Source: Purshia tridentata (taxonomy: Eukaryota > Streptophyta > Magnoliopsida > Rosales > Rosaceae). Taken from it: a stretch of DNA of 64,000 nucleotides. This document shows, in pieces, positions 10,990 through 19,690 of this stretch; within the stretch, counting starts at the first letter, position 1; every line of letters begins with the position of its first letter. The notes under the pieces were generated by a model. That model made no database searches. It had not been told where the DNA came from and saw only the letters and a list, made by a program, of their open reading frames with translations. The DNA lies in NCBI GenBank assembly GCA_003254885.1, contig QANT01004195.1:62001-126000 (forward strand), in the 5' to 3' direction. A program made the translations under genes and the position numbers.

Positions 10990-13124
10990 ATGACAAGTAA
11001 AAAACCCAAGATTGAGAACAAAATGTCTCTGTCTCACATTGAGATAGTGAACATTGAAGATGATGCGTTCTGCTTCACACCCATTTCGCTCAAGGGTTCG
11101 AGCAAGTCCAACCCGATCTCAGTTGAGCGGTTCGATGAGGAAAGAGGAAGCTTGCAATCAATTAAGGCTTCTCTGCTCAAATCGTCTCTCTCTCCCACCA
11201 CTTCAGGTAACTTCATCGACCTTTCTCAAGAAACACTGGACTGTTACGATGGCGATGAAGAGCTTAGAGTTCTTATGTTCAAGCCCTCGAACACTCCTTT
11301 TGGGAAAAGAAGAAAACTCTTTACGGGTCCTTCTGTAACCGAAGCTGGGGAGTCTTCCAATTCCCAAAAGGATGATAACCCATCTTTTGTTTGCGAAATC
11401 TGTGTCGAGAGCAAGGCTGCGCACGAGTCTTTTGGCGTCAAAAATTGCAGTCATGCTTATTGTTCTCAATGCATGGTCAATTACGTGGCCTCCAAGCTTC
11501 AAGAAAACATTACAAGCATTAGTTGCCCTGTTCCTGATTGCAAAGGGTCGCTGGAGCCTGAGTATTGTCGTTCGATACTCCCGCCGGAGGTGTTTGACAG
11601 GTGGGGAAGTGCGTTGTGTGAATCTGTGATTCTTGGGTCTGAAAAGTTTTATTGCCCCTTTAAGGATTGCTCGGCGATGTTGATTGATGAGGGGAAAGAG
11701 GTTATAAGGCAATCAGAGTGCCCGAATTGTTGGAGGATGTTCTGCGCGCAGTGCAGAGTTCCTTGGCATGTGGGGATTGAGTGCGCAGAGTATCAGAAAT
11801 TGAATAAGGATGAGAGGGAAAAGGAAGATATCATGTTGAGGAACCTCGCGCAGCAGAAACAATGGAAAAGGTGTCCAAAGTGTAGGTTCTATGTGGAAAA
11901 ATCGCAAGGTTGCATGTTCATGATGTGCAGGTCCGTCTGTCTGCCATTTTGCTTTTTGTCTTCTCATTTGGCTTTTGTGCACTTACATGGTATTCTATGT
12001 TTTATTTTTAATCATTCATTGTTACATAATAATAAGAAATTGCTACTTTCTTCATTTAGGTGTATTAGCAATTTCATTGTTTGTTTCCTGGTTTATTTAC
12101 CTCATAATAAACAAACCAGTTGGAATTCCTTTGCTACTTCCATGCTTGCTGTATAAAATCCCCTCAGAAGTATGATGATTATGGTTTTGTGTGTTTTGCT
12201 CACCATTTTTGTTAAGTTAGGTGCATTGGCTTTCTGAACTAAAGATAAGGAAGAAATGCATTGGGTAAAGAAAACATATCATTAAGACTTTAGGAGGCAT
12301 ATGTGTGTAACTTGTCCCAAATTTGCTAGAATAAACATCAAAGCTATAAAGTGGGCTCTTCATTTCTTCATCTCATTTAACCTTTATTAACAGAAATTTC
12401 TCTCTCCTGAAAGTTCACATGATTGAAAACATCTATCTAGTTGTTCTCAGTTCTTGAAACATGGTACAAATGAAGGTCCATGGACCACGGTTAAGAATTT
12501 GTGTATTATGTTAGTATTCTCAAATAACAATTGAGTTTAAGCTAAAGTTCCCATCTTTAAAATCATTTATGTTTATATTCTTCAAAATGGCTGGTATAAT
12601 CTGGAGTTTTAATGTGGGAGTCAGCTGGTATGATCTGCTTTCTGGAACCTGTAGTACTAGATTTGTGAAAGCAGTGAAAAGAACTGTCAGAATGGATGGT
12701 CTTAAAAATTGGCATAGTTGCTCCACTTTTCAGCAGCTTCATTTGAAGCACAACTGTTTAACTCTGTTCAAAGAAAAACGAAGGAAATAAATCCTTTCTT
12801 AAATTCAGATCAGATTCCTAGTTATTTTTTTAATTGCAAAATTGGAACTTTCGTGAAGTTTCTTCTTCTTTTGTGTGATCAGTATATAAACTCTCAAGTT
12901 TGCTGCATAATGGACAAGCTTTCTATTTAGTTTGGAACTTTAGATAGGCACCTGTACAATTACTCAACACTGTTTCAACTTGTTTTGTTCAATGAATCCT
13001 TGAATGCTCTTTGAATTTCTAATTATTTTGGGTTGATTGCAGGTGCAGAACTGCTTTCTGCTACAGATGTGGGAAAATTTTAGACAGTCGTGGCCAGCAC
13101 TATTGTCCTAGTTGTAAGAGTTGA
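10990..13124 (+). CDS. RBR-type E3 ubiquitin ligase, copy 2 (long N-terminus)
   Basis: A 340-residue RING-between-RING ligase has exons 10990-11930 and 13043-13124. The phase-2 intron sits at exactly the same place as in copy 1 but is 1112 bases long. RING1 begins at residue 135 (CEIC, CSHAYCSQC, CPVPDC). The IBR includes CPFKDC and CPNCWRMFCAQC with PWH. RING2 has KRCPKC, the catalytic cysteine at residue 308 (QGCMFMMC), then CRTAFCYRC and HYCPSC. The 134-residue N-terminus is absent from copy 1 and contains two short hydrophobic-acidic stretches resembling SUMO-interacting motifs: IEIVNIEDD (residues 17-25) and FIDLSQE. The domain order and shared motifs (PEYCRSILP, VFDRWGSALCE) show that it is a duplicate of its neighbour. 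Family function (HECT-like transfer through the RING2 cysteine) is established; target and pathway are not visible. Confidence 0.9.
11931..12945. other. Extra ~1 kb in the RBR-2 intron, absent from RBR-1
   Basis: The last ~95 bases of this intron, from about 12947 (ACAAT..CTCAACACTGTTTCA), align with almost the whole 125-base intron of copy 1. The preceding ~1 kb has no counterpart there. It is either an insertion in copy 2 or a deletion in copy 1. I see no clear terminal repeats or coding remnant in it. Confidence 0.5.
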
Positions 13125-15361
13125 CATTTTCTATAAAGTTGGTTAGAAAGATACTTTAAAAATTATAATTAATCATATGAATGTATGAAAAAGTTTTACG
13201 GTGCCAAATGATGTTTTAAAGCAACACAAATCTGGATTGCAGCCATTTGTTGATAAATTGATTGTTAGACAAGTGAACTCAAGATTGTATATATTTCTTT
13301 TCATATTAGAATGTTGGTTACTTAGTTGGACATTTTTTAAAATCATTAGCTCTAGTCCCACTTGTATAACTAATTCATTTAATGGCCTCACATAGAGATG
13401 GTGTTATAAGCGATGATACCTCCATGCTCAGTAAACTTCTCAAGTTCCAGTTAGCTTGTCGGCGGAGTTAAGAATGGTTTGGATTCATAATTCAGTTCTA
13501 AGTTTTAAGCTGTTGGAAAGTTTACTTTGGGGCAGATCTTGCATGCTTTGATGCCATCAAGTCTTGCAGATGCTGCATGTATATCCATAGCTCCCTTTCT
13601 ACGGTTTCTGTTTGATTGCTCCATGTTCACTGACCCTTGGTCAATTCAATGACGGCCCTAAGCTTCAATGTAATTAGCTCCAAAGGCGATCCTTCATTTG
13701 GTTCAGTTACTCTTCAAAAATCAACCTTATGAGATATGTCTGGCTTTGCATTACATTGTTGTATTGTAACTATTCCCTCTCTCATGTTCAATGGTTGGCT
13801 CCCTATCAAGGGGAAAAGAAAGTAGGTTCGATCAGAAAGGAATATAAGTTTATTCTACATAGTATGTAGAAATAAAAAGTGAATTGAATCTATTGTATTG
13901 TTGTCAACCATTTTTTTTGGCCTGGATTTTACACCACAATTAGTGAAACAAAAACGTGTTTATTTTTATCCCCTTCCAGTGTGCATAAGCCCACGCTGCC
14001 CAGCATCTGAGTTTCCAGTAACTTGTATGACATTTGGACATTTGCTAGCATCAGAATTAGTCTTATAACAATCCGCAGATTGAAAGAGTGTCAAAGGCAA
14101 CTAAAATGAACAAAATCATTTATAAACGAATGAACAATCTATGAGGGGCTCTGGTTTATTAAGTTTTATAACACCTCAAGGATACTGGAAAAGAAGTAGG
14201 ATAAGCTGAGGTATGGACAAGGATAATTAAACTGAGCTCTAATTTCAATTGAAGGCTTGAGGCCCAAGTAAACTGACCTCAACAAGCACACCTAGTGGGA
14301 TATTTTAAGTTAACTGAAATCCCAAGACTTGGTCATCAGAAAGTGTAGAACTAGAACCTCCCACTACAACAGCCAAAGAAACGAAACCCTCCGCTTTAAC
14401 AGGGTGGATAATAACTTGTCACAGCAGAATGACCAGAATGCCCATATCAGCATCAGTAGATGATTAGACGCAAATTTTATGGGCATTTTTGAAAGCTGGT
14501 TGAAAATCTGTAACGTTCTAGTCAACGGGAGAAATTCTCCGAAAGAGAGGTCAAGTCATGGTGACTGATGTGGACCACTCGCTGATGGACACCCATTCAA
14601 GGCTTTAAAAGGAGAGAAATAAAGTAACAATTATTAGGTACTGGAAAAAGGGCGGTTTCTGTTGTAGTTTTGCACATCGCTAGTCTGCGACTATAATTGT
14701 TGCTTCTACCACTCTCTTGGCTTTTCTTCTGTGTTAGTCTTTCTCTCCCTCTTTCTCTCTCTCTTTCTCTCTCTCACTCTCACACACACACACACATCTC
14801 ATGCTTCCAGTTTTATTATATGCATGCAATTGAGTTGAGTGTCAATGAGTGTTTACACAGTCATGGGTGTTTCATACATATGTAAGCATGTAAGTATGAA
14901 TGTATGTTTGTATGTCCTGTTTGTCACGCTTAGAAACCAATTATGTCAACTGGGTACATGAAAGACAATCCCATTATGTTAATGCTTGAGTTAAATTTAG
15001 ATGCTATTGAGTTTATGAGACCTGGGATATTATATTTTTGTATTTTCTTGATGCAAATTCTGTCATAAATCTATATTTTGTTTGCTGGAATGTATGATTG
15101 GGGTTATGTTGAGATTAAATTTGGGTTCTTTCAGGAATTTCCGACTTTTTTCCTAATAGAGTTATAGGATGCCTTCTTGATTTTCTTAGGGTGAATTGTC
15201 TTCCATGCATAGTACATTTGTCACAGAGGTGATTTTAAGCTAATTGTATCTCCATTTTGCATGAAATTTAGGTTGGAGCGAGCATAAAATGAGCAGAGGA
15301 AGTTCTTTGGCTCTACATTGATTTACAGACGCTAAAAAGAAGAAGAAAGCCTTTGCTATTG
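13125..15361. other. Spacer between RBR-2 and the bHLH gene
   Basis: This 2.2 kb holds no recognised gene. The start carries the duplicated RBR 3' flank (13223-13258). A CT- and CA-rich microsatellite lies at 14740-14796 and may be in the leader or promoter of the bHLH gene. An acceptor-like TTTAG near 15270 hints at a 5'UTR intron. Confidence 0.5.
14740..14796. repeat. (CT)n/(CA)n compound microsatellite
   Basis: An interrupted CT run changes into a CA run of about eight units. CT-rich tracts are common in plant 5' leaders; here it lies about 570 bases before the bHLH start codon. Confidence 0.8.
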
Positions 15362-17907
15362 ATGATGGAAGAGTATCTTAATCAATTTTTCAGTTCTTCG
15401 TTATGGTCAGATGTGGATGTGAAGGAAGGATCATCTTGGGGCTTTTTTGAATCTGGGCAAGCAAATGGAATGCTTCTCAATTCATTTGGAGTGGGTGAAG
15501 ATGACAACAACAATTCACCTACATATCTGACTAGCTCAAACCACAGCATGGAGAGCTTGGCCGCTCAAGATGCTTCATCTATTGTTCACGAGTTAGAGTC
15601 AGATGCACAAGAAGATGGTAAAAATTGCAAGACAAATTTTTCAAACGGAATGGTGGATGGTAGCTTTAAAGTTGAAAATATGGGCCTGCAATATAACATG
15701 GATATGGCAACCCCCTGCTTACTTGGTTCTCTGAAGCAGCTCCCAGTGGATGGTAACATGGTGAGAACATCTCTTCCCTCCACAGAACCGGAAAATGTGG
15801 GATGCAATAACTGTGAACCAACCGTATTCCAGAGATTCAACAGAGATTTTGAAACGCTTTCTCCAATCTCTCAATTGTGGCCGCTTCAATCTTATGAGGG
15901 TGTTTCTTCTTCTCTCTCTCCTGACATGGGACAACACAAAATGTGCAGTTTTGGCATAAAAGGAGAATATGGGGATAATGATACTTATCTCATGGCAAGT
16001 GATCCCAATAACTTGTCTGCTTTGGCCACCACAGAGGTATTAGTATGTGATACCAACTTGGTTAATTCTAGTCATAATTAAGCTTTAGAAAAAAAAACAA
16101 CTTGGCTCCAAATGATAGTTAACTCACCTGAACTTGTAGTAGTCCCCATCAAGATGATGCTACCAGTCTTGGGGGATCTATAAGATTCTTCTGAAGGAGC
16201 TTAGCCTCAATTATATTTGGTGGGATGTAATTATCTATTTATTTATTATTAGAGAAATGCTTTTGCAATTGTTACTTGTGTAATATAGAAGGGAAAGCAG
16301 GACCTGCGAAATTATACTTTGTCTTCTTTAGCTTCTGGGCCCCAGATTACAATGACAACGTCTGGATTACAGTCTTTATCCCAGGTACTTATCCTAGCTC
16401 CACTTTTCACTTGGATTTATTGAAGACCGTTGTATCTTGTCTAGTTTTGAGTCTTGATAGATGCTTGATCATTAGGTTTTTATCAGTTATATTGAAGGGA
16501 ATCATAATTCTACCGAGCATTGAACACCTAAACTTTTCATTTACAGACTACATCAACTACCCCCTCCGGTCAATGTACTGGAACTGGAAAGCCTCGTATG
16601 AGGGCACGTCGAGGCCAGGCTACTGATCCACACAGTATTGCTGAAAGGGTTTGTAATTCATTTGAAGTTCACTTGTTGAAAGAATTTGGTGGGGAACTTA
16701 ATGGCCTTAACATTTTTATATTATACAACACATATTTGTTTGCAGCTTCGGAGAGAGAAAATTGCTGAAAGAATGAAGAATCTGCAAGAACTTGTACCAA
16801 ATTCTAACAAGGCAAGCTCTTCTTTTGTTTTTCTGTAATTGTCATAAAACTGTTATGGTACATTTGTTTGCCTTTATTATTATTTTAAATACATATTCAG
16901 GTGTTTTCAATTGGGATTAACACTTTCGATTTTATTTGTGTTTCTTTACATAATTTGAGTTGTAAAATCTTAACATCACAAATGCAGTCCACATGCACAA
17001 ATTAGGCACTGATTCCATTTAACACTGAGTCACTGACACAGAAGAATGTGTAGTAAATAGTGGATGGATTTAAAGAAGAGCTGATATCATTCATGATTTT
17101 GCAGACTGACAAGGCATCTATGCTTGATGAAATCATCGAGTATGTCAAATTTCTTCAGCACCAAGTCAAGGTATATGGAGAACCTTCATTAATAGTTTAG
17201 ACCCAAAATGGGGTCGTCATGAAACTCAATTTTCATTTTTCCAAAGTGTGAGACTTGCTATATGGTTGTTTCATTTTCTCCTCGGATGAGATGGTGGTTG
17301 ACTCGAATATGGTGTGACAATTTGCACAAATCACAATGGCAAGAACTTTAGACTTTGAATTCTATTACACTGTTTTCATAACTTGGTGCTTGATATGAGG
17401 ATTTGCAGGCACTAAGCATGATCAGACGTGGGGCTGCAGGGGCAGTAGTTCCTCTCATCACAGACAGTCAAGCTAAGGTGCTAAGCCCTCCTCATTGTGA
17501 TTTTTTGTCAGCTTTATCTGTCAAATTGATCAAGTAACCTATATGCACAATCAATACAAGGATAATGACTTTGACTAGTGAATTTATGTCAGGGTGCTAA
17601 TGGTAATTTGCCACTGTCTCAGTCAGCTGATATTTCTGTTAGTGATAAACTAGTGGTGAAGCTGATGGAATCAGATGTGACCAAGGCAATGCAACATCTC
17701 CAAAGCAAAGGTCTCTGCATGATGCCCATTGCTCTTGCTGCTGCCATATCCACTGAAAAGGAATCATCATCAGCTCCTGCTTCTGTGGATTGGAAGAAAA
17801 GTACTGGTTTTACTGATGATGGTCCTGCTCAAAATAACAGCAGCAGTAGCAGTAGCAGTAACAGTAATAACAGCTTACCTTGCACTGATAAAACAGTTGT
17901 CCTCTAA
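15362..17907 (+). CDS. bHLH transcription factor, LRL/UNE12 (subfamily XI) type
   Basis: A nuclear DNA-binding regulator of 443 residues. My preferred exons are 15362-16036, 16346-16384, 16547-16648, 16746-16811, 17105-17170, 17409-17477 and 17593-17907, all phase 0. The N-terminus begins MMEEYLNQFFSSSLWSDVDVK and is acidic and disordered. The bHLH starts with basic RMRARRGQATDPHSIAERLRR, whose His-Glu-Arg pattern predicts binding to CACGTG. It continues EKIAERMKNLQELVPNSNK / TDKASMLDEIIEYVKFLQHQVK. The family tail follows, including KLMESDVTKAMQHLQSKGLCMMPIALAAAIS and a serine-rich end. In Arabidopsis this subfamily acts in root-hair growth (LRL1-3) and fertilisation (UNE12). The intron after 16811 has a GC donor (AAG/GCAAGC). 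The 39-base micro-exon (ITMTTSGLQSLSQ) is inferred from phase and from similar text in relatives; without it the protein is 430 residues. Which paralogue this is cannot be settled here. Confidence 0.88.
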
Positions 17908-18135
17908 TGGCAAAACTTACCGGAGAAGGATTCATGGTGAAAATTTGTAATAAGATTGAACAAAGTAGTTACAGTCTTTTAGGCATATAGGATTAGTAAC
18001 TACTTCATGATTTTTTTTTTCTTTCTATTTTTAGTGTGCTTGACCTGTGGACGAGGAAACCAATACCTGATGAGGGAAGTTGTAGTCTTAATTTTGACTT
18101 GCAAGGTTGGCTGCTGGCAGTTGGTTCAGTTCAAT

Positions 18136-18155
18136 CACGTGGCTTTGCTCACGTG
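18136..18155. promoter_or_regulatory. Paired G-boxes (CACGTG)
   Basis: Two palindromic CACGTG sites start at 18136 and 18150, 14 bases apart. This is the core expected for the His-Glu-Arg class of bHLH proteins such as the gene that ends 230 bases upstream. They could serve the bHLH gene itself or FAB1, or be chance. Confidence 0.3.
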
Positions 18156-18881
18156 TGGTTTGACCATAGGCTGGGCCTTTACTGAAAAGGCACCGATAAA
18201 CAATGCGGTGGCGTTGAATGTTGTTCCTTTTCGTTTTTTGGATCATACCAAATTTAAATTATATTTTTTAATTTATCTTTTTGAATTAGTAAGTCTATAA
18301 TTAATATGCCACCAAAAAAACCAATTATAATATGGTAACCGACTACAATTATTTCCTAAAGTTAACAGACAACATTTGATCAAGATTTACAATTTTATTA
18401 TTTCGTATATAAAAATTTGAAATATCAAACTATGATAATATGATTATAATATTTCTAAATTTGAAGCTGATAATATGATTATAATTTTACTATTTTCTTT
18501 ATCTCATCACTTTTGAATTGTGATAATCTATAATACTATTATGGAGAAGATTGGTTTTGTCACTCTTTTAAGTTTGATGGTAAATTAAATTCAAATATTA
18601 ATAATAATAATATTATAAAACATTGTCCTTTTTCTGAATTTTACATGAACTTATAAACTAATTAATAATCATGAGTCATGACTGAGTGAAGAGTGATGAA
18701 GGACTTTTTATCTTCTTCTACGTGCCACTCCACCAAACAGAGTAAGAATAAACAAATAAACAAATAAACAAATAAATGAAAATTAAAGAAGAAGTGAAGA
18801 ACTGAAGGTGGAAAATTCTACGAGTATTCATTTAATAAGTCGGTGAATGTTTGCATTTTATAAGAATAAGTCTCAGTCGGA

Positions 18882-18889
18882 GCGCCAAA
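18882..18889 (-). promoter_or_regulatory. E2F-type motif upstream of FAB1
   Basis: GCGCCAAA, read on the minus strand as TTTGGCGC, matches the E2F consensus TTTSSCGC. It lies about 800 bases before the FAB1 ATG but near the likely start of its spliced leader. Such 8-base matches can occur by chance. Confidence 0.3.
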
Positions 18890-19161
18890 ATTGGGAACTA
18901 CAGTTACAGGTGCGGTTCACATTTCGTCTTCCTTTATCTTCTAAAGTTTTTAAATTCATATTTGTTTTGTGTGGTTTATATGTTTTATACTGCAGATGTG
19001 ATATGGACCATGGTTGAATGAATTTGTGGAAGTCAGTCAGAAAAAATAATACAGCTTTTTTGTTAAATAATTACAGCTGAGCTTTGTTGTTTGTGCGTAT
19101 AAGACGCGGGTACACTTCTGTGGGGTCCAACGAAGATCTTGTGCTCTGATTGATTGATTAA

Positions 19162-19170
19162 TTAGGGTTT
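19162..19170 (-). promoter_or_regulatory. Telo-box (reverse) in FAB1 leader
   Basis: TTAGGGTTT is the reverse of AAACCCTAA and lies in the probable first leader exon of FAB1. Telo-boxes work in either orientation in plant promoters. Function here is inferred. Confidence 0.35.
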
Positions 19171-19690
19171 GGCTCATTTTGGGGTTGTGGAGGATTGAAC
19201 TGTGTCATTGTCCGTCATCTCTATCTCGCAATTCCGATTGCGAAGCACTGAATTTGGGATTTCGCCATGCGTTATTGAATTCGGCTGCTTCGCATCTACC
19301 CTACTCCAGGTAAATTATGCTACTGCTCTGCCTTCGCATGCAACCCTTTTGTTTGATAGTTACAAAGATTGAATTTTTCTTTGTTTTGAACTCTCAGCTC
19401 CTCTTTTATGTTTACTGTGGTTTCGAACCCAGTTATGAATAATAATGAGATTTTCTGTGTGCATTTCAATTTCAGTGAGCTCTTAGCAATCAACTAGGCC
19501 TATCTTATTGAGTTTCAAATTAAGTGGTGGTTATTGGATTTATCAATTTCTTGATTTTTGTTCTGTTCTTTCGGATTTTTTTTTTAAATTTTTTTTCACC
19601 AGGTTATTTTAGTAGTCATTTGTCTGTCTGGTTTGTGAGAGTTTCCAATGACCATTTCATCATGAGGTGGCTCGGGTGGGGTAGTTGTCG

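Larger units (their letters stand above)
17908..19690. other. Spacer between bHLH and FAB1, including the FAB1 leader
   Basis: No separate gene is recognised. The first part is bHLH 3'UTR with two G-boxes at 18136 and 18150. The AT-rich middle includes an 8-base ACAAATAA-type repeat at 18748-18777. From about 18880 the sequence looks like the FAB1 promoter and leader: an E2F-type motif, a reverse telo-box, a probable 5'UTR donor at 19310 (CTCCAG/GTAAAT) and an acceptor at 19601 (CACCAG). Confidence 0.5.

Noticed and set aside
16332-16384. 53-base version of the bHLH micro-exon
   Set aside because: It breaks frame with the best exon-1 donor at 16036. The 39-base form using the CCCAG acceptor keeps phase 0 throughout.
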